DNA of 36,639 nucleotides from positions 1 through 36,639 of the forward strand of contig JAFQOW010000042.1 in the NCBI GenBank assembly GCA_017412055.1, given 5' to 3'. The stretch is from Lachnospiraceae bacterium (GTDB lineage Bacteria; Bacillota; Clostridia; Lachnospirales; Lachnospiraceae). Within the stretch, counting starts at the first letter, position 1. Each line of letters opens with the position of its first letter. Positions 8,320-15,607 of the stretch are shown piece after piece. Made by a program: the position numbers and the translations under genes. The notes beneath the pieces were generated by a model, which searched no databases, was not told the DNA's origin, and was given only the letters and a program-made list of their open reading frames with translations.

Positions 8320-8598
8320 GTGCCAAAACTTAAGATTTTTGAAATATCTTTCTTGGAATTGTACTATGGCTTTTTACGATAGCGGAGAATGTTTAGATTT
8401 TCTTAATACTTTGTAAGTAACTAGTGATTTCACAACACGATGTTGTGAAAAGGCGAGCAGCACCACGGATGGTGCGAGGGAGCCGGTCACGTCATATATA
8501 GAAGCCTATATCAAAGTATTTAGAAAATCAAATATTCGTAGCATGTAAAAAACATAGTATAATTCAAGAAAGATAGCAAAATTTATAAGTTTTGGCAC
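8320..8598. repeat. 279-bp element with ~90-nt inverted arms and a branched core (MITE-like or structured RNA)
   Basis: The left arm (8320-8413) and the reverse complement of the right arm (8512-8598) share long similar stretches. Both begin GTGCCAAAACTTA, both contain ATCTTTCTTG near the middle and both end AATACTTTG, with small gaps between. The 98-nt core (8414-8511) can fold as a three-way junction. GTGA/TCAC (8424-8427/8487-8490) encloses a perfect 10-bp hairpin, TTTCACAACA/TGTTGTGAAA with loop CGA (8428-8450). It also encloses a second hairpin: GGC/GCC (8452-8454/8482-8484) around GCACCA/TGGTGC (8460-8475). There is no ORF. Inverted ends fit a non-autonomous mobile element; the compact GC-rich core fits a structured RNA. 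It fills almost the whole gap before the Mrp gene. Confidence 0.7.
8535..8563 (+). promoter_or_regulatory. Possible mrp promoter inside the right arm of the element
   Basis: TATAAT (8558-8563) has a weak -35 match, TTCGTA (8535-8540), at 17-nt spacing. It lies about 65 nt before the Mrp start codon. If real, the element supplies the promoter of its neighbour. Confidence 0.35.
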
Positions 8599-8629
8599 TA
8601 TAGAAAGTTAGAGAAAAGAGGTACGTAGA

Positions 8630-9454
8630 ATGTCAGAATGTAGTAATCAGTGCTCTTCATGTAACAAGGATTGCAGTGATAGAAAAGAAAAAAATGAATT
8701 TCTAAAAGAAACAAATGATAAGAGCAACGTAAAGAAGGTTATCGGTATCGTTAGTGGTAAGGGTGGCGTAGGAAAATCTTTAGTAACATCTCTTCTTGCT
8801 AGCAATATGAACAAGAGAGATAAAAACGTAGCTATCTTAGATGCAGATATAACAGGGCCTTCCATTCCAAAGTCTTTTGGTATAAAGGGTAAGGCATATG
8901 GTCAGGAGGAGTTCTTGCCTCTTCAGTCTGAGGGTGGAGTTAAGATAATGTCTCTTAATCTTCTCGTAGCAGATGATACAGATCCAGTTATATGGAGAGG
9001 TCCTATTATAGCAGGAACAGTTACACAGTTTTGGACTGATGTAGTGTGGGGCGATGTGGATTATATGTTTGTAGATATGCCACCGGGAACGGGAGATGTT
9101 CCTCTTACGGTGTTTCAGTCACTTCCACTTGCAGGAATAATAATAGTTACATCACCACAGGAATTGGTATCTATGATAGTTGCCAAGGCTGTGAATATGG
9201 CAAAGATAATGAATGTGCCGATTCTTGGCTTGGTAGAAAATATGAGCTATCTTAAGTGTCCAGATTGCGGTAAGGAAATCCCAGTATTTGGCGAGAGCAA
9301 GGTTGAAAAGGTTGCTAATGAATTTGAGATAAAGACATATGCAAAGATTCCAATTGACCCGGCTATAGCAAGTCTTTGTGATGAGGGAAGAATCGAGGAA
9401 GTAGATGCTACGTATGTGGATGCTATCGTAGATAAGATACAAAGCTTAGAATAA
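8630..9454 (+). CDS. mrp: Mrp/NBP35-type P-loop ATPase, Fe-S cluster carrier
   Basis: A 274-aa cytoplasmic P-loop NTPase that, by family, binds and transfers an Fe-S cluster. Visible are the deviant Walker A SGKGGVGKS (42-50), DADITGPSIP (71-80), PPGTGD (151-156) and the C-terminal CPDC (210-213), which bridges a cluster across the dimer. The N-terminus carries four cysteines (4, 8, 11, 15), as in NBP35-like proteins, suggesting a second cluster site. The ATG follows AGAGG at an acceptable distance. It is flanked by the inverted-repeat element upstream and the GntR promoter 7 nt downstream. I saw no clear terminator between it and the GntR unit. Confidence 0.92.
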   Translation: MSECSNQCSSCNKDCSDRKEKNEFLKETNDKSNVKKVIGIVSGKGGVGKSLVTSLLASNMNKRDKNVAILDADITGPSIPKSFGIKGKAYGQEEFLPLQSEGGVKIMSLNLLVADDTDPVIWRGPIIAGTVTQFWTDVVWGDVDYMFVDMPPGTGDVPLTVFQSLPLAGIIIVTSPQELVSMIVAKAVNMAKIMNVPILGLVENMSYLKCPDCGKEIPVFGESKVEKVANEFEIKTYAKIPIDPAIASLCDEGRIEEVDATYVDAIVDKIQSLE

Positions 9455-9461
9455 AAAATAG

Positions 9462-9490
9462 TTGACAAAAACATCCTATTAGTGTACTAT
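9462..9490 (+). promoter_or_regulatory. Sigma-A promoter of the GntR-ABC operon
   Basis: TTGACA (9462-9467) and TACTAT (9485-9490) are separated by 17 nt. The regulator's TTG start lies 85 nt downstream. Confidence 0.8.
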
Positions 9491-9508
9491 CTGACTATAA
9501 CACTAATA
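9477..9508. promoter_or_regulatory. Inverted repeat around the -10 box, probable GntR operator
   Basis: TATTAGTGT (9477-9485) and its exact complement ACACTAATA (9500-9508) flank the -10 box with a 14-nt centre. Placement and size fit autoregulation by the YtrA-type regulator encoded next; binding is inferred. Confidence 0.65.
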
Positions 9509-9574
9509 AGGTGTTTGCATTATCCGTATAAATATGGTGATTGCGATATAAATATAATAAGAGGAGGTAAGTTT

Positions 9575-9922
9575 TTGGAGTTTAAGAACAACAGTCCAAT
9601 ATATCTTCAGGTGATTGATGATTTAAAGAGGAGAATAGTTCTTGGTGAAATTTTGCTTGGTGACAAGATGCCATCTACCAGGGAATTGGCTCTGCAATAT
9701 CAGATTAATCCAAATACAGCTGTTAGGGTATATAATGAGATGGAAGGATTGGGTTTAGTATTTACAAAGAGGGGACTGGGGACTTTTGTTACGGAGGATG
9801 TAGAAAAGTACAATTCCATAAGACGACAGATGGCAGATAGCTATGTGAAATATTTTATGGAGGGGATGAGCTATATTGGCTTTAGCAAAGAGGAGATTAT
9901 AAAATGTATTGAGGAATTTTAA
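9575..9922 (+). CDS. GntR-family transcriptional regulator, YtrA subfamily
   Basis: A 115-aa DNA-binding protein. The winged helix-turn-helix covers about residues 8-75, with SPIYLQVIDDLKRRIVLGE, the recognition region MPSTRELALQYQINPNTAVR and the wing RGLGTFVT. Only a short helical tail follows, as in YtrA-type members that sit beside ABC transporters. I place the start at the TTG at 9575 because AGGAGG (9562-9567) lies 7 nt before it. The open frame extends further upstream, but that part overlaps the promoter and operator. It is first in an operon with the ABC ATPase and permease, so it likely represses them until an inducer, often a cell-envelope antibiotic in this family, is present. Confidence 0.9.
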   Translation: MEFKNNSPIYLQVIDDLKRRIVLGEILLGDKMPSTRELALQYQINPNTAVRVYNEMEGLGLVFTKRGLGTFVTEDVEKYNSIRRQMADSYVKYFMEGMSYIGFSKEEIIKCIEEF

Positions 9923-9977
9923 GTATTTTGAATATTAATAAAATATTTAAACATGACAGGTAAAAGGAGGAAAAGGA

Positions 9978-10670
9978 ATGTTACAATGTCAAAATGTTAT
10001 GAAAAAGTATGGAGGAAAAGCCGCAGTAGCTAATATCACAACAAATATTGTGCCAGGAAAGATATACGCACTTCTTGGTTCAAATGGTAGTGGAAAAACC
10101 ACTTTTATGAAGATGGTAGCTGGACTTGTTAAGCCTACAAGTGGAACGATTACATTTGCAGGAATGCCTATAGGGGCAGAGACAAAGAAGCATATTGCCT
10201 ATATGCCTACAGAGGGCTTTTACTATAACTATATGTCATGTAAAGATGCAGGAAATTTTTATAAGGACTTCTTTGAAGATTTTGATGAAAATAAGTATTA
10301 TCAATTATTACAGGAGATGAATCTTGATCCGGATATGAAGGTTAGCAAGATGTCTTCAGGTATGACAGCAAAGGCTAAGCTTGCCCTTACACTTTCTAGA
10401 AATAGCAGCATAATAATGCTTGATGAGCCACTTAATGGAATCGACATTATAGCGAGAGAAAAGGTTATAGAAACTGTTTTACAAAATGCTTCACCTAATA
10501 ATGCGATTATTATGTCAAGTCATTTAGTAGATGAGTTAGAGAAAATTATAGATTATGCGATATTTGTAAGACAGGGTGAAGTGGTGATGCAGGGAGATGC
10601 CGAAGAGCTTCGCACACGATATGAAAAATCAATAGTAGATATGTATAAAGAAATCTACAAGTATGACTAG
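9978..10670 (+). CDS. ABC transporter ATP-binding protein
   Basis: A 230-aa nucleotide-binding subunit. Walker A is GSNGSGKTT (34-42), the signature is SSGMT (126-130) and Walker B is IIMLDEP (145-151). The H-loop is in MSSHLVDE. The Q-loop position reads MPTEG, so the usual glutamine is replaced. The signature is also an SSGM variant. It pairs with the next permease; the two form the usual YtrA-regulated export or antibiotic-response ABC pair. AAAGGAGG lies just upstream. The substrate is unknown. Confidence 0.92.
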   Translation: MLQCQNVMKKYGGKAAVANITTNIVPGKIYALLGSNGSGKTTFMKMVAGLVKPTSGTITFAGMPIGAETKKHIAYMPTEGFYYNYMSCKDAGNFYKDFFEDFDENKYYQLLQEMNLDPDMKVSKMSSGMTAKAKLALTLSRNSSIIMLDEPLNGIDIIAREKVIETVLQNASPNNAIIMSSHLVDELEKIIDYAIFVRQGEVVMQGDAEELRTRYEKSIVDMYKEIYKYD

Positions 10671-10681
10671 GAGGGGATAAT

Positions 10682-11446
10682 ATGTTAAAGCTTACAAAAT
10701 ATGAATTTAGAAAAAATATGTCAGCACCAATTATTTTGCTGATAGTAATCGGTGTATTGCAGGTTGCATTTTTAAGTTGCATAGCGTTAGATAAGGAGAA
10801 ATATGTTGCGTTAACCTTCGGCTTACAGACTGTTGCGATGACGTTTTCATATTTTATTATATTGATACTTAGTATAGCGTCATACTCAAGAGAATTAAAG
10901 TCAAAAAGTAGCTATATGACATTTATGGCACCAGTGTCTACATATGCTATTATAGGTTCTAAGCTTTTGATGGCATTTTTGGTTGCAGTGTTTTTCGGAA
11001 TTGTATTAGCAGTATTACTTCCTATTAACGTAGTTATAATAGGCGCTAAATATGATGAAGTTAAAAACTTTACAGATGCGCTTGAACTGTTGATGGAATT
11101 CTTTGGCTTTAGTATAAAAGATCTTATAATAAATGCTATTATGGTTGTTTTTGAGATAATGGTTAACTTCTATCTTGTAGTAGTGCTGGCATATTTATCT
11201 ATTACTTTAAGCTCAACAGTATTGCAGAATAAGAAGTTTAAGGGATTAGTTAGTGCTGTATTATTTGGAGTTATTTATTTTGGATTATCATGGGTGGCAT
11301 TGAAGATTCCACAGGTTATAGAGAATCCAACTGATTATGTAGAAGCATTTGTTTCAGTATTTCCGACAATGATGTTTTACATAATGTGTATAGTGGCAGG
11401 ATTTTTTGCTACAGGAACCTTGCTTGAGAAGAAGGTTAGCTTATAG
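10682..11446 (+). CDS. ABC transporter permease
   Basis: A 254-aa membrane protein with about six hydrophobic segments (near 18-36, 48-68, 97-122, 158-182, 198-215 and 228-248). It starts 11 nt after the ATPase gene behind AGGAGGGG. It resembles ABC-2-type permeases of GntR-linked operons in Firmicutes. No substrate-specific motif is visible. A bidirectional terminator follows. Confidence 0.85.
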   Translation: MLKLTKYEFRKNMSAPIILLIVIGVLQVAFLSCIALDKEKYVALTFGLQTVAMTFSYFIILILSIASYSRELKSKSSYMTFMAPVSTYAIIGSKLLMAFLVAVFFGIVLAVLLPINVVIIGAKYDEVKNFTDALELLMEFFGFSIKDLIINAIMVVFEIMVNFYLVVVLAYLSITLSSTVLQNKKFKGLVSAVLFGVIYFGLSWVALKIPQVIENPTDYVEAFVSVFPTMMFYIMCIVAGFFATGTLLEKKVSL

Positions 11447-11497
11447 AAGATTACATAATAGAAAAGATATAGATTTAATAAATGGTTATCTATTAAA

Positions 11498-11532
11498 AAA
11501 AGCTGTAAGAACAAATAATTCTTACAGCTTTT
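11498..11532. terminator. Bidirectional terminator between the permease and the SSB-like gene
   Basis: AAAAGCTGTAAGAA (11498-11511) pairs with TTCTTACAGCTTTT (11519-11532) across a 7-nt loop. An A-run and a T-run flank the stem, so it can stop transcription from both converging genes. Confidence 0.9.
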
Positions 11533-11560
11533 TAATTAAATATAATAATGTTTTATGTTT

Positions 11561-12202
11561 TTATAATTCTTCCTCGGTATCTACAAGCTCTAACTTGCTT
11601 ACAGATACTTCATAAGCTACATGATGCTCGATTTCATCATCGCTTAATTTTTTAACATATTCACGACTTTGAACGCGACCTAAAATCTCGATTCTAGCTC
11701 CAATTTCAAAAGTAGAAGCGAAGCGAGCATTGCGACCCCATGCGATACATGGAATGTAATCAGACTTACCATAAGGGCGATTAACTGCTACTAGTAAATC
11801 AGCAATCTCTCTGCCAAGAGGAGTCTTTCTGTAAATAGGAGGCTTGCAGATATATCCATCTAAGAATATCTGATTTGTTTTGCCAGCTTCAGGATTTTCA
11901 TCCACGAACTGCCATTCACGGACGAAGATAGAAAGCATAAGCTTATTCTTGCCTTCCTCGTGGCGATTGTAAGAGCGGAATTGACCGCTAGCCTCAACTA
12001 ACTGTCCTACATAACTGTTTGTTACATCAACAAGTCTCTCTGATACCATCATAGGAATAATGTCTGATAAATCGCTTAATCTGTTTACTGATACGTCTAC
12101 GATGTAAAAGCCTTCCCCGTATACTTGGTGACTAAATTTGAAATCAGAAACGATTTCACCGATTATACTTACCCTATTATTTTCAATAACCTTGTCTACC
12201 AT
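11561..12202 (-). CDS. SSB-like protein with two OB folds
   Basis: A 213-aa protein related to single-stranded DNA-binding proteins but apparently with two OB folds in tandem. The first spans about residues 6-112 (from NNRVSIIGEIVSDFKFSH to LSIFVREWQF). The second spans about 113-208 (from NQIFLDGYICKPPIYRKTPL through IPCIAWGRNARFAS to YEVSVSKLEL). The second half looks most like canonical SSB. The end is acidic (DTEEEL) but lacks the usual SSB DDDIPF tip. The start at 12202 is chosen because AAGGGAG lies 8 nt upstream; an ATG at 12220 would put the ribosome site inside the gene. It is a single-gene unit, convergent with the ABC operon. It may act in conjugation, repair or competence rather than as the main SSB. 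Confidence 0.75.
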   Translation of the reverse strand: MVDKVIENNRVSIIGEIVSDFKFSHQVYGEGFYIVDVSVNRLSDLSDIIPMMVSERLVDVTNSYVGQLVEASGQFRSYNRHEEGKNKLMLSIFVREWQFVDENPEAGKTNQIFLDGYICKPPIYRKTPLGREIADLLVAVNRPYGKSDYIPCIAWGRNARFASTFEIGARIEILGRVQSREYVKKLSDDEIEHHVAYEVSVSKLELVDTEEEL

Positions 12203-12299
12203 TTGTATTTCTCCCTTCATATTTGTGCTTTTTTTAGATTTAATCTTTATATATTATTCAGATTCGAGAAGAATATACCCCCAAAATGTGTCCGATTTG

Positions 12300-12426
12300 T
12301 TAACACAATGTTAAATTTTAGGGAAAAAATAGGTTGCTATATCAAAAAACGAAGGCTCTAAAGGCTGATTTTAAAGGCTTTTGAGTGTTGTTAAATAAAA
12401 TATTCAAAAAATGTAGTAAAAAAATA
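12300..12426 (+). other. Upstream DNA of the CIS operon: small palindrome and AAGGCT repeats
   Basis: The divergent gap from 12203 to 12598 has no gene. Apart from the promoter and riboswitch, it holds a small palindrome, TTAACA/TGTTAA (12300-12314). AAGGCT occurs three times, at 12352, 12361 and 12374, about 50-75 nt before the -35 box. They might bind an activator. I see nothing else. Confidence 0.3.
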
Positions 12427-12454
12427 TTGAAAATTCGAAAAAATGTGATAAAAT
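12427..12454 (+). promoter_or_regulatory. Extended -10 promoter of the CIS operon
   Basis: TAAAAT (12449-12454) is preceded by TG at 12446-12447, an extended -10. TTGAAA (12427-12432) lies 16 nt upstream. The predicted start near 12461 leaves about 25 nt before the riboswitch core. Confidence 0.6.
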
Positions 12455-12479
12455 ACCTATGTGGAAAAAAGGGAATAAA

Positions 12480-12552
12480 AAATAGGGCAAACCATTGGAA
12501 ACATAGGGACGCAAAGTTAGAAACCGTAGGTTTATACCCGGTAGTTCGACCG
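12480..12552 (+). ncRNA. c-di-GMP-I (GEMM) riboswitch aptamer
   Basis: Conserved parts of the class I c-di-GMP aptamer appear in order: GGGCAAACC (12485-12493), a GAAA tetraloop (12498-12501) capping the second helix, and GGGACGCAAAG (12506-12516). A third hairpin follows with AAACC/GGTTT, and the CCCGGTAG...ACCG end (from 12537) resembles the aptamer's 3' strand but is shorter than usual. The GGG before CAAACC matches the c-di-GMP type rather than the cGAMP variant, as far as I can align it. The last bases overlap the 5' arm of the terminator at 12550, so ligand folding and termination should compete. I cannot tell from reading alone whether it is an ON or OFF switch. Confidence 0.8.
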
Positions 12553-12578
12553 CAAAAGATTTTCTTTTGCGGTTTTTT
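12549..12578 (+). terminator. Intrinsic terminator of the riboswitch expression platform
   Basis: CCGCAAAAGA (12550-12559) pairs perfectly with TCTTTTGCGG (12563-12572) across TTT, plus one A-T pair, followed by TTTTTT. It lies 24 nt before the first gene of the operon. It would cut off all the CIS genes unless the aptamer prevents it from forming. Confidence 0.9.
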
Positions 12579-12601
12579 ATTTGTTTTAAGAAGGTAAAGT
12601 G

Positions 12602-13369
12602 ATGAAGTGCATATTTGGAGTTTCCACGGATGTTGGAATCAAGAAAAAAATAAATCAAGATAGTATTACTGTTAGAACAGGTAACTGTAATGGCAGAAGA
12701 GTCACAATGTCAATATTATGTGATGGAATGGGAGGCTTACAGCAAGGGGAAGTTGCTAGTGCAACTATTATCCAAAGATTTATAAAATGGTCCGACAGTG
12801 AACTGGTTAACATTATAGATAAAGGTAATTATCTTAATTTAGTTGAAAAACAATGGAAGGAGCTATTAGAGCGTATTAATCAGGAATTGTATCAGTATGG
12901 AAAGGATAACGAAACTAACCTTGGTAGTACAATAACCGGAGTTTTGGTAGTTGATGATCAATATATAATTGTTAACGTGGGAGATTCACGAACATATATA
13001 TTAGATGAAGAGATATATCAGATAACGGAAGATCAGTCATTGATGGCAAGGGAGATTAAACTAGGAAGATTGACAGAAGAACAGGCAGCAGTAGATCCAA
13101 GACGAAATGTATTATTACAGTGCGTAGGTGCAACTGAGAATATAGAGATAGAGTTTTATCATGGTGTTATATGTAAAGGACAGGCGTTTTTGCTATGTTC
13201 AGATGGATTTAGACATATGGTGGATGATGAAGAAATATTTGAGTATTTGAATCCAGTAAATATGAATAGTGATACATATATAGAAGAAACTTTAAATGAG
13301 TTAGTTAGAATTAATATGGAACGACAAGAGACAGATAATATAACAGCAGCGTATATTAAATTTGTTTAG
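12602..13369 (+). CDS. PP2C-type Ser/Thr protein phosphatase (CIS operon, first gene)
   Basis: A 255-aa soluble phosphatase with the complete PP2C metal-binding set: NQDS (18-21), DGMGG (41-45), GDSR (127-130), SDG (200-202) and DN (245-246). It should remove phosphate from Ser/Thr and probably opposes the membrane kinase encoded 8 nt downstream, as PppA opposes PpkA in type VI secretion loci. The ATG at 12602 is preferred: AGAAGG lies 7 nt upstream, while a GTG at 12599 would be too close. It is the first gene after the c-di-GMP riboswitch terminator, so it reports directly on that switch. Confidence 0.93.
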   Translation: MKCIFGVSTDVGIKKKINQDSITVRTGNCNGRRVTMSILCDGMGGLQQGEVASATIIQRFIKWSDSELVNIIDKGNYLNLVEKQWKELLERINQELYQYGKDNETNLGSTITGVLVVDDQYIIVNVGDSRTYILDEEIYQITEDQSLMAREIKLGRLTEEQAAVDPRRNVLLQCVGATENIEIEFYHGVICKGQAFLLCSDGFRHMVDDEEIFEYLNPVNMNSDTYIEETLNELVRINMERQETDNITAAYIKFV

Positions 13370-13377
13370 GAGTTAAA

Positions 13378-15114
13378 ATGGCACGTTTAGGAACAGTAAT
13401 AGATAATAAGTATGAAATTCTTAAGGAAATTGGAAAAGGCGGTATGTCTACTGTGTATTTAGCTATGGATAAGAGATTAAATAAGCAGTGGGCTATAAAG
13501 GAACTTCGTAGAATTCCAGGGAATGAAAACAATAAAATATTGGTAAAAAGTCTGATTATTGAAGCAAATATGATGAAAAAATTAGATCATCCTTCGTTGC
13601 CGAGAGTAGTAGACATTATAGATAATGGACAAACAATTTATGTAATAATGGATTATATAGAAGGTGAATCGTTGAAAACAGTATTATCTGTATCTGGTGC
13701 TCAGTCACAAAAGAAGGTTGTAGAGTGGGCAAAGCAGTTATGTGAGGTGTTAAGATATCTTCATTCACAAAATCCACCTATAATATATAGAGATATGAAG
13801 CCTTCAAACATTATGCTTAAGCCAGAAGGAAATTTAAAGCTTATAGACTTTGGAATAGCAAGGGAGTATAAGGAAAAAAATCTTGCGGATACAGTGAGTT
13901 TAGGGACTAGAGGATATGCTGCACCAGAGCAGTTTGGAGGAAAAGGTCAAACTGATGCAAGAACTGATATATATTGTCTTGGTGTGACATTATATCATCT
14001 TATAACAGGAAAAAATCCTACAGAGCCTCCGTATGAGATTTATCCAATTAGAAAGTGGAATCCATCGCTTTCATCAGGTTTAGAAGCTATTATTGCTAAG
14101 TGTACACAACTTAATCCAAATGATAGATACCAAGATTGCGATGAGCTAATGTATGCATTAGAGCATTATAGCGAATTGGATGATACATATCGCTCAAAAC
14201 AGAAAAAGAAATTGAAACTGTTTATTGCAAGCTTATCTATGAGTGTGATTATGACTACGTCAGGAGTGGTGTTTAATTATTTAAAAACAACGGCAAATGA
14301 TGAAAGTTATGAGCAGCTTGTTAATATAAGTCCGAGTGCAGATTATGATAAAAAGATGGAAAGCTATATTTCAGCTATAGATTTGTATAAGTATAAATAT
14401 GATGCCTATATAAAAATGCTAGAAGCATATAATGCAAACTATACTTTTGGACAAAATGAAAGTAATCAATTTATTAAATATTATAGTGAGGCTTTTTATG
14501 GTGAAGGAAATGATGAGTATCATGTTTCTGATGAAAAATATGCGGAACTAAATTATTTAGCAGGAACAACATATTTGTATCTATATGATATTGATAATGA
14601 AAATTATTCATTAAAAGTACCAGCGCAAAAGGCACGTCCTTTTTTTGAAAAGGTTGTTAATGGGGGCAATACAAAATTTGATAATTACACATTAGCTGAA
14701 GCTTATTATGTTTTATGTGAATTTTATGATAATTTTGTAGGCAATAAAGCTAATACTAAAGAACCATCGAAAGATATGTATGAGAACCTGTTGGATTCTA
14801 TAGAGAAAGCCATAGTAAACCTTGAAGAATATATGAATGAAGAAGACGATGATAATGGAGAAAAACCATATATTGTGCTTACCATATACGAGGAATTTAC
14901 AAATTTATTGGTTGGTCAGAAAAAAGGATTAGCTGGAAGAGAAATAGAATTTGATAGGGTAGAAAGTATTATGAAGCAAATATATGATAATACATTAAAG
15001 ATATCAGTTGTCCTTGAAAAATGTACAGAGAAACAGGATAAAATTTTGAATAACCATGATAGCTATATAGAAGAAATCAAAGCTGCATATAGGATTATGG
15101 AGGAGAGGAAATAA
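13378..15114 (+). CDS. Membrane Ser/Thr protein kinase
   Basis: A 578-aa Hanks-type kinase. Residues 10-265 form the kinase domain: glycine loop GKGGMSTV (19-26), lysine K41, E62, catalytic loop YRDMKPSN (137-144, Tyr instead of His), DFG (157-159) and GTRGYAAPEQF (176-186). A membrane helix spans about 279-302. The remaining ~275 residues are helical and acidic, without PASTA repeats, and resemble TPR-like helices; topology predicts they are outside the cell. It is likely the main kinase of the operon's phospho-circuit. It overlaps the next gene by 1 nt (TAATG), so the two are translationally coupled. The next gene encodes a probable substrate. Confidence 0.92.
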   Translation: MARLGTVIDNKYEILKEIGKGGMSTVYLAMDKRLNKQWAIKELRRIPGNENNKILVKSLIIEANMMKKLDHPSLPRVVDIIDNGQTIYVIMDYIEGESLKTVLSVSGAQSQKKVVEWAKQLCEVLRYLHSQNPPIIYRDMKPSNIMLKPEGNLKLIDFGIAREYKEKNLADTVSLGTRGYAAPEQFGGKGQTDARTDIYCLGVTLYHLITGKNPTEPPYEIYPIRKWNPSLSSGLEAIIAKCTQLNPNDRYQDCDELMYALEHYSELDDTYRSKQKKKLKLFIASLSMSVIMTTSGVVFNYLKTTANDESYEQLVNISPSADYDKKMESYISAIDLYKYKYDAYIKMLEAYNANYTFGQNESNQFIKYYSEAFYGEGNDEYHVSDEKYAELNYLAGTTYLYLYDIDNENYSLKVPAQKARPFFEKVVNGGNTKFDNYTLAEAYYVLCEFYDNFVGNKANTKEPSKDMYENLLDSIEKAIVNLEEYMNEEDDDNGEKPYIVLTIYEEFTNLLVGQKKGLAGREIEFDRVESIMKQIYDNTLKISVVLEKCTEKQDKILNNHDSYIEEIKAAYRIMEERK

Positions 15115-15599
15115 TGGCAACTATATATTATTTTATATCGTTAGCATCATATATTATAGCGTTGCTTTTTCTTGTCTTATCAATAGTGTTATTTTTCAAG
15201 TTTGACATAATAAAAATTATAGGAGATTTAAGTGGTAGAAATGCTAGAAAGTCTGTTGAGGCTATGAAAAAAAGGGTGGTTGAAAAGGATGATACATCCA
15301 CTTCTCTAGGGAGCAGGATTAATAGTGAAATTACAACTGAAAAATTGGAAGATACTACTGCGAAAATACAAGAAAATGACGAAGATGCAACAGTCCATTT
15401 GGAAAGAGACGAAGATGCAACGGTGTATCTAGATAAAAGTGAAGATGCAACAGTCCATTTGGAAATGGGCAAGACTATGATAGTACAAGATGCAAATGAA
15501 CAGACACAGATATTAGATGTTAAGGCGGATGAAAAAAAATCAGGATTTATCGTTGAGAGAGAGATAACATTAGTACATACAGATACGTACTTGTTATAG
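15114..15599 (+). CDS. Small membrane protein with 10-residue threonine repeats, probable FHA bait
   Basis: A 161-aa protein with no family I recognise. One membrane helix spans about 6-30, followed by an acidic, probably disordered cytoplasmic tail. Residues 90-119 are three near-identical 10-residue repeats of the form [10 protein letters not shown]. Two looser copies follow: KTMIVQD (120-126) and QTQILD (130-135). Each has Thr with a hydrophobic residue at +3 and acidic neighbours, a pattern that fits phosphothreonine ligands of FHA domains. It is coupled to the kinase gene by a 1-nt overlap, and three FHA proteins are encoded downstream. I infer it is phosphorylated by the kinase and recruits FHA proteins to the membrane. 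Confidence 0.75.
   Translation: MATIYYFISLASYIIALLFLVLSIVLFFKFDIIKIIGDLSGRNARKSVEAMKKRVVEKDDTSTSLGSRINSEITTEKLEDTTAKIQENDEDATVHLERDEDATVYLDKSEDATVHLEMGKTMIVQDANEQTQILDVKADEKKSGFIVEREITLVHTDTYLL
15381..15470 (+). repeat. Three tandem 30-bp coding repeats
   Basis: Copies start at 15381, 15411 and 15441, each beginning GAAGATGCAAC. Copies one and three share their first 21 bases (except flank differences after CATTTGGAAA). They encode the threonine repeats. Confidence 0.9.
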
Positions 15600-15607
15600 G
15601 AGGAATT

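Noticed and set aside
8414-8511. Core of the inverted-repeat element as a known self-cleaving ribozyme or SRP-like RNA.
   Set aside because: No hammerhead, HDV-like, twister or SRP conserved blocks could be found by eye, although it forms a three-way junction.
9046-9255. Short plus-strand open frame inside the Mrp gene.
   Set aside because: It is out of frame with the intact Mrp ATPase and lacks a ribosome site.
9482-9574. Extra N-terminal 31 codons of the GntR gene.
   Set aside because: This stretch overlaps the -10 box and operator; AGGAGG points to the TTG at 9575.
12461-12464. GTGG at the predicted transcript start could pair with CCGC at 12550-12553 and act as an anti-terminator.
   Set aside because: Four pairs including a wobble, across an A-rich gap, are too weak to assign switch direction.
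15381-15470. Regular 30-bp direct repeats that might suggest a CRISPR-like array.
   Set aside because: They are contiguous, in frame and encode protein repeats; there are no spacers.
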